Made by a program: the position numbers and the translations under genes
Shown here: positions 36,901 to 46,232 of the stretch, piece by piece
How positions within the stretch are numbered: position 1 is the first letter of the stretch
How the letters are laid out: each line of letters opens with the position of its first letter
NCBI RefSeq assembly: GCF_020447305.1
Contig: NZ_CP095732.1
Coordinates: 682,001-746,000, forward strand
Direction: 5' to 3'
Length of the DNA stretch: 64,000 nt
Source of the DNA: Abyssibius alkaniclasticus
GTDB lineage: Bacteria; Pseudomonadota; Alphaproteobacteria; Rhodobacterales; Rhodobacteraceae
Notes under the pieces: model-generated
Databases searched by the model: none
What the model was told of the DNA's origin: nothing
The model's input: only the letters and a program-made list of their open reading frames with translations

Positions 36901-38466
36901 CCCGGCGTGACGCTGATTTCGCCACCCCCGCACCACGATATCTATTCCATCGAAGACCTTGCGCAGCTGATCTATGACCTCAAGCAGATCAACCCGCGCG
37001 CCAAGGTCACGGTGAAACTGGTGGCACAATCGGGCGTGGGCACCATTGCCGCCGGTGTGGCCAAGGCCAAGGCCGATGTCATTCTCATCTCCGGCCATAA
37101 TGGCGGCACGGGTGCCAGCCCGGTGACCAGCATCAAATATGCCGGCCTTCCCTGGGAAATGGGGCTGTCCGAAGCGCATCAGGTGCTGGCGCTGAACAAT
37201 CTGCGCGACCGTGTGACCCTGCGCACCGATGGCGGCTTGCGCACCGGGCGCGATATTGTCATCGCCGCGATGATGGGGGCCGAGGAGTTTGGCATCGGCA
37301 CCGCCGCGCTGATCGCGATGGGCTGCATCATGGTGCGGCAATGCCAGTCCAACACCTGCCCGGTGGGCGTATGCACACAAGATGCGCGCCTGCGCGACAA
37401 ATTCACCGGCAATGCCGACAAGGTGGTGAACCTCATCACCTTCTATGCCCAGGAAGTGCGCGAGGTGCTGGCCAGCATCGGCGCGCGCAGCCTGGATGAG
37501 GTCATCGGCCGCGCCGATTTGCTGAGCCAGGTCAGCCGTGGCTCGGAACACCTGGACGATCTCGACCTCAACCCGCTGCTGATTTCGGTATCGGAGCGCG
37601 GCGAGATCAAGTTCGACCGCGACAAGCCGCGCCAGTTCGTGCCCGACACGCTGGATGCGCAGATTGTGGAAGATGCCAAACCCTTCTTCAAAGACGGTGA
37701 GAAGATGCAGCTTTCCTATGCGGTGCAGAACACGCACCGCACGGTGGGCACGCGGGTGTCCAGCCATATCGTGCAGCGTTTCGGCATGAATAATGATTTG
37801 CAGGCCGACCATCTGACCATCAAGCTGCAAGGCTCGGCCGGGCAATCGCTTGGCGCATTTGCAGCACCGGGGCTGAAGATCGAGGTGGCGGGCGATGCGA
37901 ATGACTATGTCGGCAAGGGCCTGTCGGGTGGCATGATTGTTGTGCGCCCGCGCCTGCATTCCCCGCTTGTGCCGCATGACAATGCGATCATCGGCAACAC
38001 GGTGCTTTACGGGGCCACGGCGGGCAAGCTCTTTGCCTCGGGCCGCGCGGGCGAGCGGTTCTGTGTGCGCAATTCGGGTGCCGAAGTGGTGGTTGAAGGC
38101 TGCGGCTCCAACGGGTGTGAATACATGACCGGCGGTGTCGCGGTCATTCTCGGGCGCATCGGCGATAATTTCGGCGCCGGCATGACCGGCGGCATGGCCT
38201 ATGTATATGACCCGAACGGTGCTATTGCCGCGCGCATGAACCACGACAACATTGTCGCCCAGCCCGTGCTGGCCAGTTACTATGCGCAGCAATTGCACGC
38301 GCTCGTTTCCCAGCATTTTGACGAAACCCGCAGCCCCCGCGCCGAGGAATTGCTGCTGGATTGGGAGAATGCGCTGCAAGATTTCGTGCAGATCGTGCCA
38401 AAGGAAATGCTGAGCAGGCTCAGCCACCCGCTGGATGACAATGCTGCGCGTATTCCGGCGCAATAG
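33931..38466 (+). CDS. gltB: Glutamate synthase large subunit
   Basis: Makes glutamate from glutamine and 2-oxoglutarate together with GltD. The 1511 residues begin with a propeptide of 34 residues; Cys35 in RDSCGVGFV would be the N-terminal nucleophile after cleavage. The amidotransferase domain is followed by the central domain, the FMN-binding synthase domain ([34 protein letters not shown]), the 3Fe-4S Cys cluster ([18 protein letters not shown]) and the C-terminal beta-helix ([19 protein letters not shown]). Order and length fit the bacterial alpha subunit. Confidence 0.97.
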   Translation: MMTDFDANYAENMQAKRDWLQKNGLYNQNEERDSCGVGFVVALNGKPARSVVEAGITALKAIWHRGAVDADGKTGDGAGIHVQIPEEFFKDQVRRTGHEPRDERIAVAQVFLPRTDFGAQETCRTIVETEVLRMGYYIYGWRHVPVDISCLGQKANATRPEIEQILISNSKGVDEETFERELYVIRRRIEKAASNLNGFYICSMSCRSIIYKGMMLAEEVAVFYPDLRDERFISAFAIYHQRYSTNTFPQWWLAQPFRMLAHNGEINTIKGNLNWMRSHEIRMASNTFGDMADEIKPIVTPGSSDSAALDAVFEVMVRAGRSAPMVKTMLVPESWSNTATAMPQAWQDMYSYCNSVMEPWDGPAALAMTDGRWVCAGLDRNGLRPMRYVVTGDGLVIAGSEAGMVPVDESNLRVKGALGPGQMLAIDMVEGKMWRDTELKDMLAASLPFGEWVGKITDLDEMSAGKDEHTAFEGSALRRRQIAAGYTLEELENVLHPMAEDGKEAIGSMGDDTPSAVLSERYRPLSHFFRQNFSQVTNPPIDSLREHRVMSLNTRFGNLKNVLDQSSAQTEIVLLGSPFVSNGQFADMMRYFGEGAAQIDCTFSADANDKNALHDALARVRREADEAVRAGATHLVLSDEAQGENRVAMPMILTTSAVHSWLVRKGLRTFTSLNVRSAECIDPHYFAVLIGCGATTVNAYLAQDSLADRVRRGLLDMTLEQAVTAYREAINQGLLKIMSKMGISVISSYRGGLNFEAVGLSRAMVAEYFPGMVSRISGIGVPGIQKKAREVHGRAWQGGSDVLPIGGFYKARKSGETHAWEATAMHLLQSACDKASYELWQRYSKTMRSAPPIHLRDLLDLKPLAKPVALEDVESITAIRKRFVTPGMSLGALSPEAHKTLNIAMNRIGAKSDSGEGGEDPAHFAPMPNGDNASAKIKQVASGRFGVTAEYLNQCDELEIKVAQGAKPGEGGQLPGMKVTELIARLRHSTPGVTLISPPPHHDIYSIEDLAQLIYDLKQINPRAKVTVKLVAQSGVGTIAAGVAKAKADVILISGHNGGTGASPVTSIKYAGLPWEMGLSEAHQVLALNNLRDRVTLRTDGGLRTGRDIVIAAMMGAEEFGIGTAALIAMGCIMVRQCQSNTCPVGVCTQDARLRDKFTGNADKVVNLITFYAQEVREVLASIGARSLDEVIGRADLLSQVSRGSEHLDDLDLNPLLISVSERGEIKFDRDKPRQFVPDTLDAQIVEDAKPFFKDGEKMQLSYAVQNTHRTVGTRVSSHIVQRFGMNNDLQADHLTIKLQGSAGQSLGAFAAPGLKIEVAGDANDYVGKGLSGGMIVVRPRLHSPLVPHDNAIIGNTVLYGATAGKLFASGRAGERFCVRNSGAEVVVEGCGSNGCEYMTGGVAVILGRIGDNFGAGMTGGMAYVYDPNGAIAARMNHDNIVAQPVLASYYAQQLHALVSQHFDETRSPRAEELLLDWENALQDFVQIVPKEMLSRLSHPLDDNAARIPAQ

Positions 38467-39175
38467 GCCCAAGCCGGACAAGGCGCGCCACAGGTTCATG
38501 CGGCGCGTCCTTGCGGTGCTGCGCTTTGGCCTGAGGCTGGGCGCGGTAACGGTGGCGATCATACTGCTGACCGTGCTGGCCTTTCGCTGGATAAACCCGC
38601 CGATGACCCTGCTCATGCAGCGCGCGGCGGCTGAACGCGGCGAAATTGCGTGGGAATGGCGCAGCATGTCCGAAATTGCACCCGAATTCGCGCTTTCGGT
38701 GGTGGCGGCGGAAGATGCGAATTTCTGCCTGCATTACGGGTTTGACATCGCGGCCATTCGCGCGGCCCTGGATGACGGGGCCGAGCGTGGGGCGTCGACC
38801 ATCAGCCAGCAGGTTGCCAAAAACCTGTTCCTGTGGCCCGAACGCAGCTGGCTGCGCAAGGGGCTGGAGGTGGGGTTTACCGGGCTGATCGAGCTGTTCT
38901 GGCCCAAACGGCGCATATTGGAGGTTTACCTCAACATTGCCGAAATGGGGCCGGGCGTGTTCGGGGCCGAGGCGGCCGCGCAGCACCATTACGGGCAGGC
39001 CGCAAGCGCGCTTGGCCCATCGCGCGCTGCCGCTTTGGCGGTGATCCTGCCCAACCCGCGCGAACGCAACCCGCGCAACCCCACCGCCAGCCGCGCGCGC
39101 CGTGCCGCACAGGTCGTCGATGGTGCGGCCACCTTGCAGGCCGACGGGCGCGCCGCCTGTTTTCTGCCGAAATAG
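38435..39175 (+). CDS. mtgA: Monofunctional peptidoglycan glycosyltransferase MtgA
   Basis: Polymerises lipid II into glycan strands at the inner membrane. The 246 residues show a basic cytoplasmic tail, one helix ([16 protein letters not shown]), and the GT51 domain: [16 protein letters not shown] with the catalytic Glu, [40 protein letters not shown] and [19 protein letters not shown]. The frame opens inside gltB; ATG 38435 gives a 32-base overlap with it, and the true start could be a few codons later (ATG 38441 or 38498). Confidence 0.9.
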   Translation: MTMLRVFRRNRPKPDKARHRFMRRVLAVLRFGLRLGAVTVAIILLTVLAFRWINPPMTLLMQRAAAERGEIAWEWRSMSEIAPEFALSVVAAEDANFCLHYGFDIAAIRAALDDGAERGASTISQQVAKNLFLWPERSWLRKGLEVGFTGLIELFWPKRRILEVYLNIAEMGPGVFGAEAAAQHHYGQAASALGPSRAAALAVILPNPRERNPRNPTASRARRAAQVVDGAATLQADGRAACFLPK

Positions 39176-39240
39176 CGCGCAGCCCTTGAAAATTACCCCG
39201 CAGCGCGGCATGAAGGGGCAATCATACATTCGGGGTTCAC

Positions 39241-39906
39241 ATGCGCCGCCTTTATCACCTGCCTCTGTCACCCTATTGCCGCAAAATCCGGTTGGTTCTG
39301 GCCGAAAAGAAAATCGAAGTTGACCTGATCGAAGAAAAGGTCTGGCAACAGAACCTCGATTTTCTGCGCCAGAACCCGGCGGGCAAGGTGCCCATGCTCA
39401 AGATGAACGGGCTTGTGCTGGCGGAATCGAGCGCGATTTTTGAATATATCGAGGAATCCAACCCTTCCCCGCCGCTGCTGCCGCGCAATATTTCCGAGCG
39501 CGCCGAAGCGCGCCGCCTGCAAAGCTGGTTTGATGACAAGTTCCACAACGAGGTCACCGCCAACCTGCTTTACGAGCGTGTGAACAAAAAGCTGATGGGC
39601 GCGGGCTACCCGGATAGCGCCAAAATCAAGGCTGGCTCGAAAAATATCAAATACCATATCGACTATATGGGCTGGCTTTTGGAAAGCCGCCGCTGGCTTG
39701 CGGGCGATATGATGACCATAGCCGATTTTGCCGCCGCCGCGCATTTCTCGTCGCTCGACTATATAAACGATGTGGATTGGGAACGGAATTCGGCGGTGAA
39801 GGACTGGTATGCGAAGATCAAATCGCGCCCGGCCTTCCGCTCGATCCTGGCCGACCAACTGCCGGGCTTTGTGCCGCCCGACCATTACGCGGACCTGGAT
39901 TTCTGA
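39241..39906 (+). CDS. Glutathione S-transferase family protein
   Basis: 221 residues in the usual two-domain layout: a thioredoxin-like N-terminal domain ([20 protein letters not shown], with Ser10/Cys13 as candidate catalytic residues, and [20 protein letters not shown] for the glutathione site) and an all-helical C-terminal domain ([19 protein letters not shown]). Substrate unknown. queG starts two bases after its stop, so the two are probably co-transcribed. Confidence 0.88.
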   Translation: MRRLYHLPLSPYCRKIRLVLAEKKIEVDLIEEKVWQQNLDFLRQNPAGKVPMLKMNGLVLAESSAIFEYIEESNPSPPLLPRNISERAEARRLQSWFDDKFHNEVTANLLYERVNKKLMGAGYPDSAKIKAGSKNIKYHIDYMGWLLESRRWLAGDMMTIADFAAAAHFSSLDYINDVDWERNSAVKDWYAKIKSRPAFRSILADQLPGFVPPDHYADLDF

Positions 39907-39907
39907 G

Positions 39908-40957
39908 ATGGACGCGGCGGGCACCCTCGCCGCGCGTGTGCGCAAACAGGCTGTGGAATTCGGGTTTACGGCCTGCGCCTTTACCACACCAAATGCCATT
40001 CCGGATGCGCCCCAACGGCTGCAAGGCTTTCTGGATGCGGGCTATCACGACCAAATGGCCTGGATGGCCGAGCGCACGACCTGGCGTGCCAACCCCGCCG
40101 CCCTATGGCCCGAGGCGCGCAGCATCATCATGCTGGCCGAAGCCTATAGCCCGACGGAAGACCCGCTCACCCTGCTCAAACACCGCGACCGTGGCGCGAT
40201 TTCGGTTTATGCGCGCAACCGCGACTACCACGATATTGTCAAAAAGCGGCTGAAGCGGCTTGGGCGCTGGCTGATCGCGCAAGACCCGTGCGAAATCAAG
40301 GTCTTCGTCGATACCGCCCCGGTGATGGAAAAGCCGCTGGGCGAAGCTGCGGGGCTTGGCTGGCAGGGCAAACACACCAACCTTGTGTCGCGCGATCTGG
40401 GAAGCTGGTTCTTTCTCGGCGCGATTTTCACCACGCTGGAGCTGCCGGCTGATGCGCCCGAGGCCGACCATTGCGGCTCTTGCACCCGCTGTCTGGATAT
40501 CTGCCCGACCAACGCCTTCCCCGCGCCTTACCAGCTTGATGCGCGGCGCTGCATTTCCTACCTGACGATCGAGCATCACGGCCCGGTCGATGAAGCCTTG
40601 CGCCCGCTGCTGGGCAACCGGATTTATGGCTGCGACGATTGCCTTGCCGTCTGCCCCTGGAACAAATACGCGGTTGACACAACCGAGCCGGGCTATTGGC
40701 CCCGGATCGAGCTTTCGCGCCCGAAACTGGCGCATTTTGTCAGCCTGTCGGATGCCGAGTTCCGCGAGGTGTTTTCCGGCTCGCCCATCAAACGCATCGG
40801 GCGTAACCGCTTTGTGCGCAACGTGCTTTACGCCATCGGCAATTCGAACGAGCGCGGCTTGCGCCCCTATGCCGCCCGCTTGCTGGACGACCCCGACCCG
40901 GTATTGCAAGATGCGGCACGCTGGGCGCTGACCCGGCTTGAAACCGCAACAGGATAG
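39908..40957 (+). CDS. queG: Epoxyqueuosine reductase QueG
   Basis: Cobalamin-dependent enzyme for the last step of queuosine synthesis in tRNA. The 349 residues include the DUF1730 region, the two [4Fe-4S] motifs [13 protein letters not shown] and [10 protein letters not shown], and [20 protein letters not shown] with the conserved Asp and Lys/Glu region; the C-terminal HEAT-like helices are present. ATG 39908 is the sensible start, two bases after the GST stop, although the frame is open further upstream. Confidence 0.93.
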   Translation: MDAAGTLAARVRKQAVEFGFTACAFTTPNAIPDAPQRLQGFLDAGYHDQMAWMAERTTWRANPAALWPEARSIIMLAEAYSPTEDPLTLLKHRDRGAISVYARNRDYHDIVKKRLKRLGRWLIAQDPCEIKVFVDTAPVMEKPLGEAAGLGWQGKHTNLVSRDLGSWFFLGAIFTTLELPADAPEADHCGSCTRCLDICPTNAFPAPYQLDARRCISYLTIEHHGPVDEALRPLLGNRIYGCDDCLAVCPWNKYAVDTTEPGYWPRIELSRPKLAHFVSLSDAEFREVFSGSPIKRIGRNRFVRNVLYAIGNSNERGLRPYAARLLDDPDPVLQDAARWALTRLETATG

Positions 40958-40960
40958 GCC

Positions 40961-41851
40961 ATGAAATCTTTGCTCATATTCGGCTTTGGCTATTCCGCCA
41001 GGGCGCTGGCGCTGCATCTGCTGGCGCAGGGCTGGCATGTTGCCGCCACCACACGCAGCGCCGCAAAGGCCGAAGCCATGCGCGCATTGGGCATTGCCCC
41101 GCATATCTGGCCCGGTGCCGATATGCGCGCTGCACTTGCCGCTGCCAGCCATGTGCTAATTTCCGCCGGCCCCGATGCGGCGGGCGATCCGGTTTTGAAC
41201 GCGCTGGCTGGCGAATTTGCCGCCGCAACGCATTTGAAGTGGCTCGGCTATCTGTCGACCACCGGCGTTTATGGCGATGCGGGTGGCGGCTGGGTGGATG
41301 AGGACACAGTGCGCGTTCCGGCCGGTTCGCGCGGGCAGTTGCGCGTAGAAGCCGAGGATGGCTGGCTGGCCTTGCACCGCGCCAACGGTCTGGCGGTGCA
41401 TATTTTCCGGCTTGCGGGCATCTACGGCCCCGGGCGCGGGCCGTTCGCCAAGCTGCGCGCGGGCACGGCGCGGCGAATCATCAAGCCAAATCAAGTGTTC
41501 AGCCGCATCCATGTTGACGATATCGCGCAGGTTCTTGCCGCCTCGATGGCGCAGCCAGATCCGGGGCGCGCCTATAATGTTTGCGATGACGAGCCCGCCC
41601 CGCCACAGGATGTGATTGCCGCAGCCGCCAGGCTTTTGGGCATGGAGCCTCCGGCGGAAGAATCCTTTGAATCTGCGCAGATGGGGGCAATGGCTAAATC
41701 ATTTTATGGCGAATCCAAGCGCGTGTCCAATGCCCGCATCAAGGCCGAGCTTGGGGTGAATCTGCGCTACCCGACCTATATGGCGGGGCTGCGCGCTGTG
41801 CTGGCTGCGGAAGGAAATTCTTCGCCCGCCGCCCCGCATTCCGACTCCTAA
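40961..41851 (+). CDS. NAD-dependent epimerase/dehydratase-like SDR (YeeZ-like)
   Basis: 296 residues with an N-terminal Rossmann motif written GFGYSARALALHL rather than GxxGxxG, as in the YeeZ/COG0451 variant, then YLSTTGVYGDAGGGWVDED, a short catalytic-like region around FRLAGIYGPGRGPF and FSRIHVDDIAQVLAAS. Substrate unknown. It starts three bases after queG and probably belongs to the same transcript. Confidence 0.8.
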   Translation: MKSLLIFGFGYSARALALHLLAQGWHVAATTRSAAKAEAMRALGIAPHIWPGADMRAALAAASHVLISAGPDAAGDPVLNALAGEFAAATHLKWLGYLSTTGVYGDAGGGWVDEDTVRVPAGSRGQLRVEAEDGWLALHRANGLAVHIFRLAGIYGPGRGPFAKLRAGTARRIIKPNQVFSRIHVDDIAQVLAASMAQPDPGRAYNVCDDEPAPPQDVIAAAARLLGMEPPAEESFESAQMGAMAKSFYGESKRVSNARIKAELGVNLRYPTYMAGLRAVLAAEGNSSPAAPHSDS

Positions 41852-41908
41852 TTCTGCTGAAAGCAGGTTAGAAGAGTTGAGCTACTATATCTTGTGACGA
41901 GGGAACCT

Positions 41909-43990
41909 ATGCGCCGGGCATATCAATTGGCTACAATCGGCTTTCTGGCCGCTTCAACACTGCCCGCCTCCGCGGTGACTTTTGGCACAAGTCTGAACAT
42001 CAATGGCACGGTCGGGCTGATCGATATGCCCAGCGCGCTGACCTTTCCGGACGGGCAGACAAGCTGGTCGTTCACCGGCAGCGATACCATGTCGGGCACG
42101 GTGCTGAGCTTCCAGCTTTTGCCGAATGTCGAAGCCGTGATCCGTATGCAGAACCTGCAAGACTGGAACGGCCCCGGTGACAATCAGGCCGAACGCAGCC
42201 TCGACCTCAAATTCGTGCTGTTTGAAGAACAGGGCTGGCGCCCGGCGCTGGCGCTTGGATTTACCGATTTTGGCGCAAACGGCCCATTGGCCAGCGAATA
42301 TCTTGTGGCCACCAAAAGCCTTGGCGAAAATTTCCGCGTTACCGCCGGGCTGGGTTGGGGGCGGCTTGGCACCTATAACCCCATCGGCGCGCCCTTTGGC
42401 AGCCGTGCCCCGCAAACCAGCAACACACCGGGGATAGACCATTTCTTCGCCGGCGATATGGCGTTTTTCGGCGGGTTTGAGTGGGATACGCCGGTCAACG
42501 GGCTGACCTTCAAGGCCGAATATTCTTCGGATGCCTATGTCGGCGAGCAACTGGCCGGGTTCACGGTGAACTCGCCGTTCAATTTCGGGCTGGATTACCA
42601 GATCAGCCGCAACCTCAACCTTGGCGCCTATTACATGCGCGGCAACGCCTTTGGCTTTCGCGTTACGCTGACAGGCAACCCCAACACGCCCGTCACCCCG
42701 CCCGATTTTGGCACCGGCCCGCTGCCCGTGCGCGCCCGCACCGCCGATAGCAACATGACAACCGCCTGGGCCTCGAACGCGCCTGTGCGCGGGCAAATGG
42801 CGAATCTTCTGGCCACGTCGCTGGGTGAAATCGGCATTTCCATCATCGAGGCGCGGCTGCGTGGCGACACGATCGATCTGCAGATCCAGAACAACCGCTA
42901 TGTGCGCGAACCCAAGGCGATAGGCCGTCTGGCCCGCGCGCTGACCGTGGCCTTGCCGCCATCGGTTGAAAACTTCCGTATTTCACTGGTCAATAACGGG
43001 CTGGCGACCACCACGGTCGTTCTGCGCCGCAGCGATATCGAAGCCCAGGTTGAACGCCCCGATGCCGGGCCGCAAAGCTATGCAACCACGCAGTTTGTCG
43101 ACGCGCCGAACCGTATTGAAGATGCCGATTTCGTGCGCGAGATCGACCCGCGCTTCTCCTGGTCGCTCACCCCGCAGATTGATGTAAACCTGTTTGGAGG
43201 CGATGCCTTTACCCAGGCCGATATCATCTTGCGCGGCAATGCCAGCTACCGGATCAATCGCGGCCTGTCCTTCAACCTTGCCGTGTCGCAGCGGCTGATC
43301 GGCAATATCGGCGAAGGGGCAGGCCCGTCGACCAGCCCCTTGCCGCATGTGCGCAGCGATGCCGCCTTGTATGATTCAAGCGGCCCCGTGCTGACCCGGC
43401 TGACCGCCGATTACCTGTTCAAGCTGAACCCAAGCACCTATGGCCGGGTTTCGGCGGGCTATCTGGAACGGTATTTCGCCGGGGTCAGCGCCGAGGTTCT
43501 GTGGCACCCGACCGCCCAGAACTGGGGTCTTGGGGTTGAGCTGAATTATGTGCGCCAGCGCGCCTTTGACAGCATGTTCGATTTGCAGGATTACGAAACC
43601 CTGTCGGGCTTTGTCTCGCTCTATTGGGATACGGGCTGGAACGGTTTTGAAGCGCAGGTCGATGTCGGCCGCTATCTGGCGGGTGACTGGGGCGCAACCT
43701 TCTCGCTGTCGCGGCGGTTCACCAATGGCTGGGAGCTTTCGGGCTATATCACCTTGACCGATGTCAGCTTTGACGATTTCGGCGCAGGCAACTTTGACAA
43801 GGGCATTGCGCTGACCATTCCGCTGGACTGGACATTGCCCTATGAAAGCCGCTCGCGCACCACGATCGGGCTGGGTGGGTATGGCAGCGATGGCGGCGCG
43901 CGCGCCAATATCTCCAACCGGCTTTACCCGATCATCCGCGATTACAATCAGCAGGATCTTTACGATAGCTGGGGAGCCTACTGGCAATGA
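41909..43990 (+). CDS. yjbH: YjbH-domain outer-membrane protein (exopolysaccharide)
   Basis: 693 residues with a signal peptide (QLATIGFLAASTLPASA) and long amphipathic beta-strand regions, as in YjbH/GfcD proteins of exopolysaccharide operons. Family landmarks: NGTVGLIDMPSALTFPDG near the mature N-terminus and the terminal IIRDYNQQDLYDSWGAYWQ. ATG 41909 is favoured over GTG 41894 because GACGAGGG lies just before it. A YjbF-type lipoprotein overlaps its stop, reproducing the yjbF/yjbH partnership in reversed order. Confidence 0.85.
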   Translation: MRRAYQLATIGFLAASTLPASAVTFGTSLNINGTVGLIDMPSALTFPDGQTSWSFTGSDTMSGTVLSFQLLPNVEAVIRMQNLQDWNGPGDNQAERSLDLKFVLFEEQGWRPALALGFTDFGANGPLASEYLVATKSLGENFRVTAGLGWGRLGTYNPIGAPFGSRAPQTSNTPGIDHFFAGDMAFFGGFEWDTPVNGLTFKAEYSSDAYVGEQLAGFTVNSPFNFGLDYQISRNLNLGAYYMRGNAFGFRVTLTGNPNTPVTPPDFGTGPLPVRARTADSNMTTAWASNAPVRGQMANLLATSLGEIGISIIEARLRGDTIDLQIQNNRYVREPKAIGRLARALTVALPPSVENFRISLVNNGLATTTVVLRRSDIEAQVERPDAGPQSYATTQFVDAPNRIEDADFVREIDPRFSWSLTPQIDVNLFGGDAFTQADIILRGNASYRINRGLSFNLAVSQRLIGNIGEGAGPSTSPLPHVRSDAALYDSSGPVLTRLTADYLFKLNPSTYGRVSAGYLERYFAGVSAEVLWHPTAQNWGLGVELNYVRQRAFDSMFDLQDYETLSGFVSLYWDTGWNGFEAQVDVGRYLAGDWGATFSLSRRFTNGWELSGYITLTDVSFDDFGAGNFDKGIALTIPLDWTLPYESRSRTTIGLGGYGSDGGARANISNRLYPIIRDYNQQDLYDSWGAYWQ

Positions 43991-44676
43991 TGCGCATTTC
44001 TATGGCACTCGGCGCCCTGGTCATTCTGGGCGCCTGTTCGTCGTCGGGTGGCGTAAACCCGGTCTTTCGTGCGGTCTGGGACAAGGTCCGCCCCGGTCAG
44101 GCCGCGCCGGAAACCAGCGAAACGACCACCGCGGCGGCCGCGCCCGCGCTGACCCGCGCACGAATTGATGAACTCAACATCGCCATGATCCGCGTGAAGG
44201 TGGGCGCAGCCGCCAATGGCAGCATTCTGACCGCGCGCACGTTGAATGGCGGCTATGCCACCTATTCTTCGACCAACCAGCAAACTGTAACGCTGTTTGG
44301 CGCCCTGGTAACGGCGCATCGCGGCATCGGCTTTGATTTGTTGTCGGTTGCCCATGCCCCGAATGACCCGCTGGCCGTGCGCACACCGCTGGATGACTGG
44401 CCAAGCGCCGTGCGCCGGGATTATCGCCTGCTCGGCAATGGTCCGGACGGCACCGTGCTAAGCGTAAACTGCGCGTTTCGCGTGGGGCCGCCCTTTCCCA
44501 TAACCCAGGTTGAAGTCACCTATGAAACCCGCATCGTGCAGGAAAGCTGCACCGGCGATGCGACCTTCCAGAACCTGCATATGGTGGATGAAGACGGCAA
44601 TGTCTGGCGCACGGCGCAATGGGTCGGTCCGCAAATGGACCAGTTCGAGATCGAGGTTCTGGAACCGATAGACTGA
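43987..44676 (+). CDS. yjbF: YjbF-family lipoprotein
   Basis: 229-residue lipoprotein: lipobox LGAC with the lipidated Cys at residue 17, a Pro/Ala/Thr linker to about residue 55, then a beta-rich domain that resembles the YjbF/GfcB group. The start ATG overlaps the yjbH stop (ATGA). In enterobacteria, YjbF and YjbH take part in an exopolysaccharide system; the same job is inferred here from family and pairing. Confidence 0.75.
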   Translation: MMRISMALGALVILGACSSSGGVNPVFRAVWDKVRPGQAAPETSETTTAAAAPALTRARIDELNIAMIRVKVGAAANGSILTARTLNGGYATYSSTNQQTVTLFGALVTAHRGIGFDLLSVAHAPNDPLAVRTPLDDWPSAVRRDYRLLGNGPDGTVLSVNCAFRVGPPFPITQVEVTYETRIVQESCTGDATFQNLHMVDEDGNVWRTAQWVGPQMDQFEIEVLEPID

Positions 44677-44722
44677 GCCCTGGCGTGGGTTGTGCCGGCG
44701 CCAGGACAAAGCAGTGTTTCGT

Positions 44723-44971
44723 TTATTTGGCGCAGGGCGCAGCGATCAGGCTAAGCTCGGCGGCGGCTTTACGGCAGGGATTGTCATCATTTGTTGTTGC
44801 CAGCACGATGATGGCGATCATCGCCAAAGGCACAAGCCAATTGACTGGGCCGCTATTGGCCATTGGTGCCTCAACGCCTGAGGCGGCTGGCGGGACATAG
44901 ACAGCACCTCCGGCTTGGGTAGCAGTGGCCGCAGCAAAAGCCAGTGTCGATGCGAGCAGAAGTGCTTTCAT
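44723..44971 (-). CDS. Small exported membrane protein, paralogue A
   Basis: 82 residues of unknown function: a signal-like N-terminus (MKALLLASTLAFAAATATQAG), then GGAVYVPPAASGVEAPM, one hydrophobic helix (NWLVPLAMIAIIVLA), and a short Cys-containing tail. It is clearly related to the 62-residue protein at 45144-45332 (shared xVYVxPExxxVExPMxN...WL.PLA.IAI pattern). A full CtrA-type box lies 41-58 bases upstream of its start. Not recognised as a named family. Confidence 0.65.
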   Translation of the reverse strand: MKALLLASTLAFAAATATQAGGAVYVPPAASGVEAPMANSGPVNWLVPLAMIAIIVLATTNDDNPCRKAAAELSLIAAPCAK

Positions 44972-45013
44972 GGAATTTCCTAATCGTTAATGAACAAGGT
45001 CGAGGCGCTCACG

Positions 45014-45029
45014 TTAATTGAATATTAAC
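45014..45029. promoter_or_regulatory. CtrA-type binding box
   Basis: TTAA (45014-45017), seven bases, TTAAC (45025-45029). It also reads TTAA-N7-TTAAC on the other strand, since the region is a CGTTAAT-N5-ATTAACG dyad (45012-45030). A further CGTTAAT half-copy lies at 44985-44991. Position: 41-58 bases upstream of the small gene 44723-44971. Confidence 0.65.
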
Positions 45030-45049
45030 GGCGGCTCAACAGCTTTGCT

Positions 45050-45087
45050 GGGCAAATCCTGGATGGGCAAATCCTGGATGGGCAAAT
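45050..45087. repeat. Tandem 15-bp repeat, about 2.5 copies
   Basis: GGGCAAATCCTGGAT occurs at 45050-45064 and 45065-45079, with a partial third copy GGGCAAAT at 45080-45087. It lies between the CtrA box and the terminator of the next small gene. Confidence 0.85.
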
Positions 45088-45115
45088 GAAAACGGGCTGG
45101 CCAGGCCAACCCGTT
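45088..45115 (-). terminator. Intrinsic terminator after the 62-residue small protein gene
   Basis: On the minus strand AACGGG and CCCGTT enclose TGGC/GCCA inner pairs with a one-base mismatch between the stems; TTTTCATTT follows. It lies about 30 bases past the stop of the small gene at 45144-45332. Confidence 0.7.
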
Positions 45116-45143
45116 CAATCAAAACACCGAAGTGCGGTATCGC

Positions 45144-45332
45144 TTATTCGTCGCCGGCGGTCAGCGTCAGCGCGAGGATCGCGATGATTGCCAGCGGGAT
45201 CAGCCATGCGCCCGAACCGTTGCGCATCGGCTCTTCAACCATAGTAACCTCGGGGGCAACATAGACGGGTGTGCCAGCGGCAGCGGCACCGGCGCCAAGC
45301 AGGGCGGCAACGAAAGTAACGACTTTTTTCAT
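45144..45332 (-). CDS. Small exported membrane protein, paralogue B
   Basis: 62 residues of unknown function: signal-like MKKVVTFVAALLGAGAAAAG, then TPVYVAPEVTMVEEPMRNGSG and one helix (WLIPLAIIAILALTLTA), ending in TAGDE. Paralogue of the 82-residue protein just downstream. ATG 45332 is chosen because GGAG lies six bases before it; an ATG four codons upstream lacks this. A terminator follows, so it is probably a separate transcript. Confidence 0.7.
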   Translation of the reverse strand: MKKVVTFVAALLGAGAAAAGTPVYVAPEVTMVEEPMRNGSGAWLIPLAIIAILALTLTAGDE

Positions 45333-45492
45333 GACTAACTCCATAGAAATTTGATTTCGCGACCGAACCAGCCGAGATGGCCTTTATTATGCCAAGCGGA
45401 ATAGCCAGCGCAACAGATTTGCGCATAATGTCGCAGACGGCGGTGAAAATGTTACCATTTCACGCCACCTGCTGCAATTCTGCATCACTTCG

Positions 45493-46086
45493 CTAGATGA
45501 TAAGCACCTGTGTGCCGATCTCGGCCCGCTCGAAAAGCGCAAGAATGTCTTCGTTATACAGACCAATGCAACCGTTGGAGGACTGACGCCCGATCTTGCG
45601 CGTGTCGTTCGTGCCGTGAATCCGGTAATATTGCCAGCTCAGGTATAGCGCATGTGTGCCAAGCGGGTTTTCCGGGCCGGGGCCAACATAACGCGGCCAT
45701 TCCGGGTTGCGCTTCAGCATGTTCGGGGTTGGCCGCCATTCCGGGCCAACCACTTTGCGGATGATGCTGGTGCGCCCGCGGCGGGTCAGATCCTCGCTTG
45801 CCGGCACGGATGTCGGATAAATCAGATATTCCGATTCATCTTCCGACCAGTAGTGCAGGGTCGTGCCATCGATATCGACCAGAATCGCGCCATTGTTCAG
45901 ATTGTCAAAATGGCCGCGCCAGTCGCGCGAAACAAATGCGTTGATCATGTGCAGCGGCGCCTGACCCTGCGCACCACCATCTATCGTAACGGCTTGCGCC
46001 AAAAGCGGGCTGCTGACTGCAACCGATGCAGCGCCGCCAAGCGCCATGCCCATAACGCCGCGTCGTGAAAACTTCCGATCAATCAT
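45493..46086 (-). CDS. L,D-transpeptidase (YkuD domain), Tat-type leader
   Basis: Peptidoglycan cross-linking or remodelling enzyme of 197 residues. The N-terminus has a twin-Arg stretch (DRKFSRRGVMGMALGG) suggesting Tat export and a tail that may be cleaved near LLAQA. The YkuD catalytic region is YYRIHGTNDTRKIG-RQSSNGCIGL with His157 and nucleophile Cys173. It is divergent from the CAP lipoprotein gene. Target and partner are unknown; a second such enzyme lies at 46756-47268. Confidence 0.88.
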   Translation of the reverse strand: MIDRKFSRRGVMGMALGGAASVAVSSPLLAQAVTIDGGAQGQAPLHMINAFVSRDWRGHFDNLNNGAILVDIDGTTLHYWSEDESEYLIYPTSVPASEDLTRRGRTSIIRKVVGPEWRPTPNMLKRNPEWPRYVGPGPENPLGTHALYLSWQYYRIHGTNDTRKIGRQSSNGCIGLYNEDILALFERAEIGTQVLII

Positions 46087-46130
46087 ATCTAACCCCAGAT
46101 TCGCAGATTCACTCTACATTACTTCACGCG

Positions 46131-46193
46131 AATGAAAGTGACAATTCACAGCCCTGTTATGCCGCGCAGTCTGCGTTTGAAACTACTTTCATT
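46131..46193. repeat. Inverted repeat in the divergent L,D-transpeptidase/CAP region
   Basis: AATGAAAGT (46131-46139) and ACTTTCATT (46185-46193) are perfect inverted 9-mers 45 bases apart; a separate CGCAG-T-CTGCG dyad (46165-46175) lies between them. The stretch separates the divergent starts of two envelope genes. Confidence 0.45.
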
Positions 46194-46232
46194 AGCGGGT
46201 AAAGACGTGGGGAAACATTGCATGAGGATACT

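Noticed and set aside
36172-38667. Very long open frame on the minus strand (831 codons) opposite gltB
   Set aside because: It is a shadow of gltB: no ribosome site, no domain, His/Arg-rich composition typical of antisense frames in GC-rich codon-biased genes.
45050-45087. Possible CRISPR-like array
   Set aside because: Copies are directly adjacent with no spacers and only 2.5 units; it is a simple tandem repeat.
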